This document shows, in pieces, positions 1-9,101 of a stretch of 64,000 bases of DNA (the stretch's first letter is position 1; each line of letters starts with the position of its first letter). The position numbers were made by a program, and so were the translations under genes. The stretch covers positions 2,638,501 to 2,702,500 of the forward strand of contig NZ_OY781365.1 in assembly GCF_963676815.1 (NCBI RefSeq), given 5' to 3'. The notes beneath the pieces are model-generated. The model did no database searches. It was not told the origin of the DNA and saw only the letters and a program-made list of their open reading frames with translations. Source of the stretch: an uncultured Draconibacterium sp. (GTDB lineage: Bacteria; Bacteroidota; Bacteroidia; Bacteroidales; Prolixibacteraceae).

Positions 1-1689
1 GCCTTCAGTGTGGCGCAAACGAAAACTGTAAACCTAACAGGAGGAATAAATACAGGATCCTTTCCCGGCTATGATTTAAGTTCAAGTACGGTAGGCGTTG
101 TCGGAACGTCACAAAGCTTTTCCAAGATGTTTAATTTTTCAACAGGAAATTCGATAAATGAAACTTTTACATTGCAACCAGGGAGTTATTTGCTTGTTTG
201 TAGTGCTCCTTCAAATGTTCCATTTAATAATTATATACCCATTGTGTATGCAGATTTAAATAATATGAGCCTGGATGAAGGTGCAATCGCTGATGTACTA
301 AACGGACCATCGATAGGGGGAGGGCTTCGAATAAAAAGTATTAAGAATTATGATTCGGACAATACTTTGCTTACTACAAAAGAATTTTCATATAGAAAGG
401 AGAATGGAACAAGTAGCGGGAAATTAATGAAGTATCCACTTAACTATAAGGAAGAAAGTGCCGTTTATGCAACATCTCCCGGACCTATTGTAAGTAGTTT
501 TACCGTTAAATCGGTTTTGTCAGATAATATTCTACCGGTTTATAATTCCACCAATGGAGCAAATGTGACATATGATCGTGTTGTGGTAAAAGATGTATCG
601 TCAACAGGGAATAACGGAGAAGAAATTTATTATTATACCAATGAAACGCCATGGACCGGACCTGATTCTTATTACTACAACATCTGTACAAATGGTGATT
701 TGGAGAAGAAGGTTGTTTTGGATGCCAATAACGATACAGTGCAGGTTGAAAGTTACAAATACATCCAAAGTGCATATGAAAAAGCCTGGGTGAACATTAA
801 AGCGAGAGATAGATATTATGGAGACAACAATCTTTGTCTTCATTCAGTATTTGGCCCTGGTATTGGTTATCGATATGCAATAACTGTTTATGCTGGTACC
901 AACTTTGTAAATCAACTGGATGAAAAGGAGACCATTAACTATGATGGTACTAATAAAATAAAGGCGTTTACCTCCTACGAATACAATTCAAATAATTTTG
1001 CTGTCAAAACAATCACAAATACCTTAAGTACAGGTGGCGTTCAAACAGTAAAATACAGGTATCCTTCAGATCTTACTATAGGGGTTTATCCTGCGATGAC
1101 AAGTTTAAATATCATTAATGTACCAATTGAGCAAACAAGTTATATGAACAACTTAGTAGTGGGGAGTAGTTTAAAGACTTATAAACTTTACAGCGGTCGT
1201 TATGTACCTGATAAGGTCTATGCACTTGAAACAACTACCCCTTTGTCTTCTTTTTCCGTATTTAATGGTTCAATAATGGATTCGCACTATAATTCATCCA
1301 ATCCGGAGGCAAAATTTGAGTATTACGATAGTAAAGGTAATCCGACACAAATTACAAGTAAAGATGGCATCACGACGTCCTATTTATGGGATGCGACGGG
1401 TAACTATGTGATGGCAAAAATAGATGGCGCAACATATTCTCAGGTTAGTTCACAGAATGGCAAAGTCTGTACTTATAGCAGTTCTTCATTGTATAATAGT
1501 TTAAAGAGTTTAGTACCGGGAGCGATGATATCTACCTATTCGTATAAACCATTAATAGGTTTATCAGCAGTTACAGACCAAAAAGGAGTAACACAAAAAT
1601 ATGAGTACGATACTTTTGGCCGTTTGCATTTGTTAAAGAATGATGACGATCACATTCAGAATCGCTTCAACTATAATTATAAAAACTAA
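1..1689 (+). CDS. RHS companion protein, 3' part (5' end outside window)
   Basis: The frame is open to the first base of the window, so the GTG at 10 is not the real start; this is the C-terminal part of a longer exported protein. The last ~100 residues resemble the end of the gene at 57027-59861: both carry an ATGNYVMAKI motif, a YNSLKSLVP motif, and a final YD-type repeat (YEYDTFGRL here, YEYDSFGRL there) followed by a run of Asp/Asn. These Tyr-Asp repeats build the RHS/YD shell that encloses a toxin. Only 9 bases separate its stop from the RHS core gene that follows, so the two are probably one transcript, with the shell split over two polypeptides. The family is seen in the sequence; the division of labour is inferred. 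Confidence 0.8.
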   Translation, partial: AFSVAQTKTVNLTGGINTGSFPGYDLSSSTVGVVGTSQSFSKMFNFSTGNSINETFTLQPGSYLLVCSAPSNVPFNNYIPIVYADLNNMSLDEGAIADVLNGPSIGGGLRIKSIKNYDSDNTLLTTKEFSYRKENGTSSGKLMKYPLNYKEESAVYATSPGPIVSSFTVKSVLSDNILPVYNSTNGANVTYDRVVVKDVSSTGNNGEEIYYYTNETPWTGPDSYYYNICTNGDLEKKVVLDANNDTVQVESYKYIQSAYEKAWVNIKARDRYYGDNNLCLHSVFGPGIGYRYAITVYAGTNFVNQLDEKETINYDGTNKIKAFTSYEYNSNNFAVKTITNTLSTGGVQTVKYRYPSDLTIGVYPAMTSLNIINVPIEQTSYMNNLVVGSSLKTYKLYSGRYVPDKVYALETTTPLSSFSVFNGSIMDSHYNSSNPEAKFEYYDSKGNPTQITSKDGITTSYLWDATGNYVMAKIDGATYSQVSSQNGKVCTYSSSSLYNSLKSLVPGAMISTYSYKPLIGLSAVTDQKGVTQKYEYDTFGRLHLLKNDDDHIQNRFNYNYKN

Positions 1690-1698
1690 AATCCCGAG

Positions 1699-4600
1699 AT
1701 GATGAATACAAAATATATTTATTCAATAATAATTGCATGTTTTTGTAGCCTGATTGCAATAGGGCAAACGAGCACGGAGAACTATATAAAATCGGAAGCG
1801 GTATTAGTCTCCGGAAAAACCACAGAGACAGCTGTAAATAGTCTTAGCTATACTCAAAAGCAAACTGCCGTTAAATATTTTGATGGCCTGGGGCGTGCAG
1901 ATCAAACGAACCTATACAAAGGAGCTGGGGATGCAAGCAAAGATATCATTACCTCTGTAGGTTACGATGGTTTTGGCCGCGAAGAGAAGCAATATTTACC
2001 GTTTGCATCAGCAAAGAATATGGCTTACCACACCAGCTCAACTACAGTAAGTAACTTTTCTATTTATGGCAGTAGTGATGACGACTATGCCTATTCACAG
2101 AATGTATTCGAAGCATCGCCTCTCAGCCGAATAGAGAAACAAGCAATGCCCGGTTATAACTGGCGAAACGGCTCGGGGCATGAACAAAAATTTGAGCAAG
2201 GAACAAATAGCTCGGGTGAGGTAGAATATTTTTATGTGAACAGCAGCAATGGCCTATCCAAGGGGACTGATTATGGCGCAGGAACCCTTTACAAGAGCAC
2301 TGCCTGGGATGAAAACAACTCAGAATCGTTTAGTGTAAGCCGTACAGAAGAATTTACCGATAAACGTGGCAATGTAGTATTAAAGAAAAGCTGGAGCGGA
2401 AGTACCGAACACCAGACGTATTATGTATACGATGATTACAACCGGTTACGCTTTGTCCTTCCTCCAAAGAGCGTTGAAGATGAGTCGGTATCTAGCACCG
2501 AACTAAGTCAGTTGTGTTACCAGTATAAATACGACGGACGAGGAAGATTAACAGAAAAGAAACTTCCGGGAGCGGGCTGGGTATACCTGATCTACGACAG
2601 CCGCGACCGTTTGGTACTAACCCAGGATGCAAAACTCAGGGCTCTGAGTTCTTATAAATACCACTATATGAAGTATGATGAACACAACCGTCCCAAAGAG
2701 GAGGGAATCTGCACCGAGAATAAGAGTTATTCTACCCTACGCTCCACGGTAGCAAATAGTAGTAACTATACACCAGTGGGATGCAGTGCTACAGGATATA
2801 CCTATTACGATAATTATAGCTGGGGAGTACCATACAGTTACAGCAGTGTATATACCGATCATAGCCAAACCGGTAATGTAACAGGCCTGGTAACGGGAAT
2901 GAAAAGCAAAGTATTGGGTACGAGCACATGGTTAACTACCGTAAATTACTACGATAAGTTTGGCCACCTGATTCAGCAATACCAAAGTAATCCTGATGGC
3001 GGTTATAACCGTACATCAACAGCTTACAATTTTACTGACCAGCCAATAAAACAGCAGGTTTACCATAAAAAGACAAGCGGAGCAACGGCCAAAACAACCG
3101 AAGAAAAATACAGCTACGACCATATGGGCCGCCCTACCAAAGTGGAGCATAGCTACAACGGGGCAGGTTTTGTAACTGTTGCCCAAAATACTTACGACGA
3201 GATAGGCAGGTTGCAAAAGAAAGAGTTGCATAATACTTACCAGGATATCGATTACACGTATAACGTGCGAGGTTGGTTAACCAAAATCAATGATCCGGAT
3301 GCAAGTTATTCAAGTACCAAGTATTTTGCTGAAGAGTTATACTATAATTCAACCGGTGAGCTGGTAAATTTGGATGATGCAGCACAGCACAACGGAAATA
3401 TAAGTGGAATCCGCTGGCGAAACAACAGTACGAAACGAGCAGCTTATGCCTTTCGTTACGATGGACTAAACCGTGTGACCAAAGGAGATTATGGTTCAAG
3501 GACATCAACCGGGAGTGTAACGAACCAGTCTTATTACGATGTTCCAACAGTTGGTTACGACAGGAACGGGAATATTACATCGTTAAGCAGAAAGAACTCA
3601 TCGGGAGGAACAAAAGAAAGTCTTACCTACACTTATGCAGGTAACCAATTGTCATCATTAAGCGGAACGTACAACGGAAGCTCCATAAGCGGAAAGACTT
3701 TTGCTTACGATGATAACGGCAATGCAAAAACCGATAACCTTAGGGGAACTACAGTTCAATACTTCGATGAGATTGATTTACCAAAGAAATACACAAAAAG
3801 CAGTTACTATGCGCAGTACGAATATGATGCAGCAGGCACAAAATGGAGTAAAACAGCCGTAACCAGTGGCACAAGTACGATGGAGTATTATGGAAGTTTT
3901 ATTTATCAGGACGGCACACTGGACCGTGTACTAACCAGTGAGGGCTACTACCTTGTAAGCAATGGCAAATACCATTACAACCTGAAAGACCATTTGGGAA
4001 ATACGCGTATGGTTGTTAGTTACAGTGGCTCAACACCAACGGTAGAGCAGGTAATAGAGTATTACCCGTTTGGAAGTCTGTTCTCGGAGAACAATCTGGA
4101 TAAAAATAAGTACCTTTACAACGGTAAGGAATTACAGGATGAGTTCTTTGAGAATTATGATTACGGTGCTAGGTTTTATGACCCGGAACTGGGGAGGTTC
4201 CACACCGTTGACCCGTTGTCGGAGAAAAACAATATGCAATCTTCATATTCTTATGCAGCTAATAATCCTATCAGATATATAGATTGGATGGGATTGGATA
4301 CTTTCAATATCAATATTGAGAATCAATCAATAAATAGAACAATTGTTGAAAATAGTGAAAGTCATACATTTATTATTGTAAATGGAGACAATACAACCAC
4401 CACAACCTTGGATATTAATAACGAAGGTTTGGTTAAGTTCCCAGCTAGTGGGGATGGCTTTGGACGATATGGAACAGAAGATGAAGGGGGAGACCATTTT
4501 TTGAAGCCGGAAGCAGCAGCTGCATTGTATGGGCTTACAGCTGAAATGGGCAATGAAACAGACGGATTTAATGTAGATTTTGGAGATATGTCGGCGGCAG

Positions 4601-4929
4601 ATGGTACAGCACCAGGCGGAGACCACAAAATGCATGGAGGTTCTAGCGGTTATTCAGGAGTTTGTATTGATTACAGATATTTGGATAAAAATGGAAAGAG
4701 CTATAAAGGATACGCTGATGACTGGAGGTTTAGCGCTTGGGATAATGGCATGTTTCTTAAAAAGGCTGGACAATGGGGATTCAATAAAAACTATATTTCA
4801 AATCAAAAAAATGTTTGGGGTTTCAAAATGTATTCAAAGGGTGGAGTAACTTTCTATCCAGCAAAGAATATTAATGGTAAAAAGTTAAAAGGGCATGGAC
4901 ACCACGGGCATTTAACTTATACAAGATAG
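1699..4929 (+). CDS. RHS repeat-associated core protein (DUF6443) with metallopeptidase-like C-terminal toxin
   Basis: 1076 residues. A signal peptide covers ~1-23, followed by a DUF6443-type N-terminal region (YFDGLGR motif), many YD repeats, and the RHS-associated core with DHLGNTRMVV near 765, YDYGARFYDPELGRF near 823-840 and SYAANNPIRYIDWMGLD just after. The variable tip begins near 869. It carries H976, H979, D991 followed by YRY, then a terminal His cluster at 1066-1071. This spacing recalls the LAS/M15/M74 zinc peptidases (murein endopeptidase or D-Ala-D-Ala carboxypeptidase type), so cell wall is the suspected target. The next gene, 4 bases on, encodes an exported protein suited to immunity. 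The RHS assignment is firm; the toxin activity is inferred from few residues. Confidence 0.85.
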   Translation: MMNTKYIYSIIIACFCSLIAIGQTSTENYIKSEAVLVSGKTTETAVNSLSYTQKQTAVKYFDGLGRADQTNLYKGAGDASKDIITSVGYDGFGREEKQYLPFASAKNMAYHTSSTTVSNFSIYGSSDDDYAYSQNVFEASPLSRIEKQAMPGYNWRNGSGHEQKFEQGTNSSGEVEYFYVNSSNGLSKGTDYGAGTLYKSTAWDENNSESFSVSRTEEFTDKRGNVVLKKSWSGSTEHQTYYVYDDYNRLRFVLPPKSVEDESVSSTELSQLCYQYKYDGRGRLTEKKLPGAGWVYLIYDSRDRLVLTQDAKLRALSSYKYHYMKYDEHNRPKEEGICTENKSYSTLRSTVANSSNYTPVGCSATGYTYYDNYSWGVPYSYSSVYTDHSQTGNVTGLVTGMKSKVLGTSTWLTTVNYYDKFGHLIQQYQSNPDGGYNRTSTAYNFTDQPIKQQVYHKKTSGATAKTTEEKYSYDHMGRPTKVEHSYNGAGFVTVAQNTYDEIGRLQKKELHNTYQDIDYTYNVRGWLTKINDPDASYSSTKYFAEELYYNSTGELVNLDDAAQHNGNISGIRWRNNSTKRAAYAFRYDGLNRVTKGDYGSRTSTGSVTNQSYYDVPTVGYDRNGNITSLSRKNSSGGTKESLTYTYAGNQLSSLSGTYNGSSISGKTFAYDDNGNAKTDNLRGTTVQYFDEIDLPKKYTKSSYYAQYEYDAAGTKWSKTAVTSGTSTMEYYGSFIYQDGTLDRVLTSEGYYLVSNGKYHYNLKDHLGNTRMVVSYSGSTPTVEQVIEYYPFGSLFSENNLDKNKYLYNGKELQDEFFENYDYGARFYDPELGRFHTVDPLSEKNNMQSSYSYAANNPIRYIDWMGLDTFNINIENQSINRTIVENSESHTFIIVNGDNTTTTTLDINNEGLVKFPASGDGFGRYGTEDEGGDHFLKPEAAAALYGLTAEMGNETDGFNVDFGDMSAADGTAPGGDHKMHGGSSGYSGVCIDYRYLDKNGKSYKGYADDWRFSAWDNGMFLKKAGQWGFNKNYISNQKNVWGFKMYSKGGVTFYPAKNINGKKLKGHGHHGHLTYTR

Positions 4930-4933
4930 GATT

Positions 4934-5455
4934 ATGCGATTATTAATTTTTTTTATGCTATTAGTTTCATTTCAACAATGCCAAGGGCAAACTCAAAGAA
5001 ATGATGTTAATCAAAAACTTACAGCAGAGGTAGTTTGTGCTTATGTAAGAGATTCTTTGCCCGGATATGATTTTGTTACTAAATCCGAAGAAGATAATAA
5101 TGCTTATTGTCTGAAAATGGAAAAAGAATCTTCGTTTTATTGTGTTTCTGATTTTGATGGCGACAATGTAAGTGATGTTGCCTTGCTATTAAGAAATGCC
5201 AGCAACAAAGTTTGTCTCTTTGTTTTGAAATTTAAAAATGACAACGTGGTTCATTACTTCGTTGATTGTTTTGGGATTTGGGAAGGTAAGATTACAGAGC
5301 TTAAAATTGCTGTTGAACCAAGTGGCTTATGGGAAGCTGTTGATGGAGAAACAGAAGTTCCGTTCGATGGAATTATTGTAGATGATTTAAGAGAAAGTCT
5401 AACCAAAGCTTATTACTGGGACGGAGAGAAATTTGTGAAATTTTTATACGACTAA
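4934..5455 (+). CDS. Probable exported immunity protein for the RHS toxin
   Basis: 173 residues starting with a short hydrophobic signal and a Cys at residue 17 (MLLVSFQQC), giving either a lipoprotein or a signal-peptidase-I cleaved product; the lipobox is not classical. The body has a SDFDGDNVSDVALLL segment resembling FG-GAP/VCBS-like repeats and is otherwise unrecognised. It starts 4 bases after the stop of the toxin-bearing RHS gene and is followed by a terminator, which is the standard position for a cognate immunity gene. A periplasmic location would fit a toxin that attacks peptidoglycan. The function rests on position and export signal only. Confidence 0.6.
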   Translation: MRLLIFFMLLVSFQQCQGQTQRNDVNQKLTAEVVCAYVRDSLPGYDFVTKSEEDNNAYCLKMEKESSFYCVSDFDGDNVSDVALLLRNASNKVCLFVLKFKNDNVVHYFVDCFGIWEGKITELKIAVEPSGLWEAVDGETEVPFDGIIVDDLRESLTKAYYWDGEKFVKFLYD

Positions 5456-5475
5456 TCAGATTGAGATAAACAAAG

Positions 5476-5500
5476 AAGCCCGGCATTGCCGGGCTTTCTT
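5476..5500 (+). terminator. Intrinsic terminator of the RHS locus
   Basis: Perfect 9-bp stem, AAGCCCGGC at 5476-5484 and GCCGGGCTT at 5488-5496, with a 3-base loop, followed by a T-rich tail. It lies 20 bases after the immunity gene stop and closes the RHS transcription unit. It may also serve the broken regulator gene converging on it from the other strand. Confidence 0.85.
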
Positions 5501-5503
5501 CTT

Positions 5504-5757
5504 TTATAGAACTAATTGCTTCAACTTGTTTTTGGTAATAAATGCATCAAGGAAAACTTTCACCACATTTTTGTCTGCTTCGGGCAGTTTTTCAATGCTC
5601 TTGGACTGGTTCAGGAGTTCTTTATCGGTTAAAGAACTTTCTGCCAAATCATCGGAAGTGCCGTTTGTGAGGTAATCGGAAGAAACGCCCAGTGCGTTAT
5701 TCAGCTTTACCGATACTTGATAAGTTAGGCGGTTGTGTTTTGCATCCTGTGTGGACT
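5504..5757 (-). pseudogene. C-terminal remnant of an XRE-type HTH regulator
   Basis: Read on the minus strand this stretch ends ...NALGVSSDYLTNG, then a helical tail containing LPEADKNVVKVFLDAF, and a TAA at 5504-5506. That is the end of a cI/XRE-type regulator: the tail of the HTH (ALGVSSDYL) and its C-terminal helix. The N-terminal HTH helices cannot be found in any frame upstream, so the gene is broken near 5757. A symmetric operator-like site sits upstream at 5901-5927. This is probably debris of a regulator from a mobile element. Confidence 0.65.
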
Positions 5758-5900
5758 GCCCTTTTTCTTTTTATTTTACCGATTCATTAAAATCTTCAAT
5801 CAAAAATAAAAAGGAAATTTGCTTTGAGCAGCCGTCGGAAGAGGTAATTGCAAAGAGGCACAAATGTCACTAGTTATGTCAGAATCAACGACAAAATGAC

Positions 5901-5927
5901 ACATTGTGTAATTATACAACACAATGT
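5901..5927. promoter_or_regulatory. Operator-like inverted repeat
   Basis: Perfect 9-bp arms ACATTGTGT (5901-5909) and ACACAATGT (5919-5927) with a 9-base AT-rich spacer. It lies about 145 bases upstream of the broken HTH regulator and is the kind of site such regulators bind for autoregulation. It may have lost its regulator. Short ORFs across this stretch on either strand have no recognisable content. Confidence 0.45.
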
Positions 5928-6232
5928 AAATTGTAATGATGATTTGTTGAAAATTTATCTAATATGCCAGATTCGTTGTTATTCACGGGTTTTTAAGCAT
6001 TATCCTAGAAGCGTGGTTAAATATGAATAGAATTTATGTTTAAATCAGAAGTTTGGATTGAACTTTGGTGAAGACAATGCCAGACCTAAAAAAGGATAAA
6101 GGTCTGCACTGTCAACCATGTAATTTTTCGTTCGCGCGGTAAATATATTACTTCGGTACCAGAAACCAAAAAAGAAACTATCCTTGCTGGAAGTAAGCAA
6201 CTTCGATTTAACAATTGCAAAATATTTTAGCC

Positions 6233-6343
6233 ATGGCAAAAACCGAAGGTGGGAAAAAGAAGGTACATGTACCTGCCCACACCAAAAAGGTTGGCGGAAA
6301 AAAAGTTAAGGTGAAAGAACATTACAGGTCTACACCTAACTAG
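6233..6343 (+). CDS. Small basic protein, 36 residues
   Basis: ATG at 6233, TAG at 6341-6343. The product is very Lys-rich and ends KVKEHYRSTPN; PAHTKKVGGKKVKVKEHYR reads like two related basic segments. It is too short for family recognition, but the composition and the HYRSTPN ending resemble small basic proteins found near nuclease or phage genes. It precedes the SNase-like gene by 75 bases and could be co-transcribed. Expression is unproven. Confidence 0.4.
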   Translation: MAKTEGGKKKVHVPAHTKKVGGKKVKVKEHYRSTPN

Positions 6344-6418
6344 CCAATGTTATGGAGGTAATTCTGATTGCCTCCTTAACTTTTGCTATTGGTTTATTTT
6401 GCAGAAAAATATCCAATT

Positions 6419-6688
6419 ATGAGCTTTAAAGTTAAAGAAGTGATTGACGGAGATACTTTTGATGTTACCCCAGGCTGGAAATGGGATGGGAAAAATGGAG
6501 ACAGAGTTCGGATTGCCAACCTTGATGCCGCAGAGCTTCATCAACCAGGAGGACAAGCAGCAAAGACAAAATTAAAAAACCTTGTTGAAGGCAAGGCTGT
6601 CGAATTAAAGAATGCTGTTAACATGTCATACGGGCGTATAGTATGTGACGTACATTATAACGGGAAAGATATAAAAACACTGTTATAG
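6419..6688 (+). CDS. Short staphylococcal-nuclease-like protein
   Basis: 89 residues from the ATG at 6419; a TTG in frame at 6383 would add 12 residues but lacks support. It carries the SNase active-site set: D10 and D12 in IDGDTF, R31 in RVRI, D36 and E39 in LDAAE, and R73 in YGR, matching the calcium and arginine sites of thermonuclease. Substrates would be phosphodiester bonds in DNA or RNA. It stops after GKDIKTLL, so the last ~40 residues of the classical fold are missing, and a terminator follows at once. No signal peptide is evident, suggesting a cytoplasmic role or a degenerate gene. Confidence 0.7.
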   Translation: MSFKVKEVIDGDTFDVTPGWKWDGKNGDRVRIANLDAAELHQPGGQAAKTKLKNLVEGKAVELKNAVNMSYGRIVCDVHYNGKDIKTLL

Positions 6689-6710
6689 TTAATCAAAAGA
6701 TCGATTGAAG

Positions 6711-6738
6711 AAGCTACCTGAATTGTAGCTTTTTCTTT
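6711..6738 (+). terminator. Intrinsic terminator after the SNase-like gene
   Basis: 7-bp stem AAGCTAC (6711-6717) / GTAGCTT (6725-6731), a 7-base loop, then a T-rich tail. It lies 23 bases after the stop codon. The 230 bases that follow, up to the HTH gene, show no gene. Confidence 0.75.
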
Positions 6739-6971
6739 TGCTGGTTGATTTTGAACTTGACCGCGAGGGAAGCTTTCATTGTCAATAAGACAATTCATGG
6801 AAATTTTTAATACTCTTGATGTCTGGAAAAGTAGCTGCTTTATTTCGAGATGGAGATGAATATTGTGTTAATTTCTTTTCGAGAAATTTGCATCAGTTTG
6901 TTATTGGTAATTTTAGATGTACATCCAATTGCTTTCAAATTTGAATTGTTGGATAATTTTTTTGAGAATGG

Positions 6972-7262
6972 CTATTTTGCGTTCGGAAATCCATCATGAA
7001 TAAAATTAGTAACATCCGATTCCAGATAGTAAACCTTTCTGCCTATTAAACGATAAGGTAGTTTGCCGGATGTACGAAATCGTTGCAAGGTTCGTTGGCT
7101 TACTTTTAGTAAAAGACATAGATCCTGATTATCGAGTAGGATTTCATCATCGATTTTTGGAGTGATTGTATTATCCTGACGGTCAATTTTACGACCAATT
7201 TTCTCCAATTGACTTGTCAGCCGGTTCATCCACGAATCAAAATATTTTTGGTCGATATACAT
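6972..7262 (-). CDS. Excisionase-type helix-turn-helix protein
   Basis: 96 residues. The C-terminal half is a MerR-like/HTH_17 domain: LDNQDLCLLLKVSQRTLQRFRTSG, then LPYRLIGRKVYYLESDV, the usual pattern of Bacteroides mobile-element excisionase/Xis-like proteins that bind attachment or promoter DNA. The N-terminus (LTSQLEKIGRKID) looks like a short coiled coil. It lies on the same strand as the rteC-like gene ~170 bases upstream, as in CTnDOT-type elements, although no integrase is adjacent here. Confidence 0.8.
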   Translation of the reverse strand: MYIDQKYFDSWMNRLTSQLEKIGRKIDRQDNTITPKIDDEILLDNQDLCLLLKVSQRTLQRFRTSGKLPYRLIGRKVYYLESDVTNFIHDGFPNAK

Positions 7263-7431
7263 AACAGTAACTTTTAAATTACTGTAAACATAAGGGGAAG
7301 GAGTATTGATGATCAGGAAGTCGGTATCATTTTTCTTCTAGTGATGGAGGTAATGTGCAGATAAACAGTGCTTAATATGTAGAGTTGTTAGCGAGTTTAC
7401 TTCAATTAATAAGAGTACTTACTCGGTATAG

Positions 7432-8265
7432 TTATTCAGATTTACGTCCCATTCGTTTTAGTAGGGAATTTTTTAGGCTGTCAAGAAATGGAGTAGGGAC
7501 ATTTCGGATTTTCATATCGCTAAATGAACGCGATAGGTTTTTATCCAACTGGATATTAAAAACTTTCTGGATGTAATCGGATAACTGGGTTAGTGGAACA
7601 TCTCCGAAAGAATTATCACTATCCCATGAGTAAAGCTGTTCCATTAGTTCTGTTTTTGTCCCTTTCCATGTAAGTTTGGTAGCAGGGAAGCCAAAATGAA
7701 ATGGTGTTAGGCCGTTGGTATTTAACAGCTCTATTTCTTGCATCAGATATGCGGATAACATATCGTTTGATAATATTTTTGCAACCTTAAAATCGCAGTT
7801 GGTTGAAAAATTTGGATCCAATTCGAAATAGAAGGTTTCCAGGTACTGTTCGGTATCCATCTTACCTCGCAAAAAATATAACGAATCCAGATGAGAAGCT
7901 CCCGAACGGTAATAACGTATAAAATCCAGCCTCTTGACGTTGTATTTATTAATCTCATTTAATTGTTCGGAGAGATACTCCTTTTGTTTGTTTGTCCCTG
8001 CAGGACGGTTCATTTCTATGTTGTATATTTTCCGGTAATAAATTAAACGGTAACAAAATTTCGGTTTTATCTCTTTAAAAAAGGTAATTTCTTCCATTTC
8101 GTCCCGAAATTTATAGGAAAGAATAAACTGTTTTAGTTTATCGAACGATTCAGCAAGCACTCGTGATGCTTCGAGTGATTTTTTTAAAACATTAGTATTC
8201 GATGATTCAATACTCTCTATAAGTTCATCGGTCTGTTTACGCAGGTTAGTAATGTATTCAAGCAT
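7432..8265 (-). CDS. rteC: RteC-like regulator of a conjugative or mobilisable element
   Basis: 277 residues matching the RteC family throughout: an N-terminal helical region, then FRDEMEEITFFKEIKPKF, LIYYRKIYNIE, and a C-terminal KLTWKGTKTELMEQLYSW segment. In CTnDOT, RteC activates excision genes in response to the RteAB two-component system. Here no rteA/B, excision or transfer genes are nearby, so it is probably a relic of an element or a regulator acting in trans. It shares its strand with the HTH gene downstream. The family call is confident; present-day activity is unknown. Confidence 0.8.
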   Translation of the reverse strand: MLEYITNLRKQTDELIESIESSNTNVLKKSLEASRVLAESFDKLKQFILSYKFRDEMEEITFFKEIKPKFCYRLIYYRKIYNIEMNRPAGTNKQKEYLSEQLNEINKYNVKRLDFIRYYRSGASHLDSLYFLRGKMDTEQYLETFYFELDPNFSTNCDFKVAKILSNDMLSAYLMQEIELLNTNGLTPFHFGFPATKLTWKGTKTELMEQLYSWDSDNSFGDVPLTQLSDYIQKVFNIQLDKNLSRSFSDMKIRNVPTPFLDSLKNSLLKRMGRKSE

Positions 8266-8567
8266 AAATTATAGTTTTTGATTATTAGTGAATATTATAA
8301 TGGGGTAGAGGCTCAAGATTATTCGAAGAAATGGTGGTTATAATCGCCTCCTTAATGAATCTAATTTATTCATGTGGTATAAATAATTCAACAGACAATG
8401 GCTGGATCAAAGTCGGGGCAAAGCTATGATGAGGTTGTGGTATTTTAAAAATATGGTGCTAAGAATAAGTGTAAAATAGAAGTAGACTTCCCCAATGAAA
8501 TCATGAGAAAACATAGATTTTTTAGATCACAACTACACCTATTAGTAATTAAAAAATAATTATATTT

Positions 8568-8600
8568 ACACACCGATGATCGTTCCGATCATCTGTGTGT
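8568..8600. repeat. Near-perfect 15-bp hairpin
   Basis: Arms at 8568-8582 and 8586-8600 pair over 15 positions with one mismatch around a 3-base TTC loop (core GATGATCG/CGATCATC). It is followed by TTGGGGG rather than a T-run, so it is not a typical terminator. It lies 20 bases before a second hairpin that does look like a terminator, so the two may form the 3' end of a small RNA. Confidence 0.6.
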
Positions 8601-8619
8601 TTGGGGGTTAACATTAGTA

Positions 8620-8652
8620 AAAAGAGCCATTGTTGAATGGCTCTTTTATTTT
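8620..8652 (+). terminator. Terminator-like hairpin
   Basis: 11-bp perfect stem AAAGAGCCATT (8621-8631) / AATGGCTCTTT (8636-8646) with a GTTG loop, A-rich before and T-rich after, hence bidirectional in principle. No protein gene ends here on either strand, which suggests an unannotated short transcript ending at this point. Confidence 0.65.
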
Positions 8653-9101
8653 TTACACTTATATAGATGCCTGTATAAGCCTGTTTCAGAGCCGGTTTTT
8701 CCCTGTCAACACTCCATATCCCGGCACAAATCCACCAGAAATAATTCAATTGGCACTATCCCATCTAGATACTGAGGTTATGAGGTATTTATTCTGAAAT
8801 TTATCTATTCTTCTTCTGGTCTCCGGTTGTTGGGAAACAGCTCCAAAAAACGGATTCAATTCTGCCGAATTGTATACCGATCGCGGATCGGCGCGAGCGA
8901 AGGGCTATAGCACAAGAATTTAGCGGGATAAATACCTAATGATCCAACCCGATTAATCTATCAACATGTTATTTTTCCTGTTTTAACGACGGAGTAAATA
9001 TCTTTACAGAGACATGCGGATTCCAGGTGCAATCACACGACATCAGGGAGTACTTGAAAGCTGTTCTCCCTATCTGCCTTCGCTTTCAGTACAAACCAAT
9101 C

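Larger units (their letters stand above)
8266..9101. other. Gene-poor interval with strong hairpins
   Basis: No credible protein gene was seen in 835 bases; ORFs here are short and lack domain content. The interval holds two strong hairpins (8568-8600 and 8620-8652, listed separately) and a small GC-rich palindrome CCGATC-GCG-GATCGG at 8877-8891. It looks like a junction between acquired segments rather than ordinary intergenic DNA. Confidence 0.5.

Noticed and set aside
4327..4635. Minus-strand ORFs antisense to the RHS toxin tip
   Set aside because: They lie wholly inside a well-supported gene in the other direction and have no family features.
5848..6030. 60-codon ORF across the palindrome near 5.9 kb
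   Set aside because: It runs through an operator-like inverted repeat, has no domain features and low-complexity composition.
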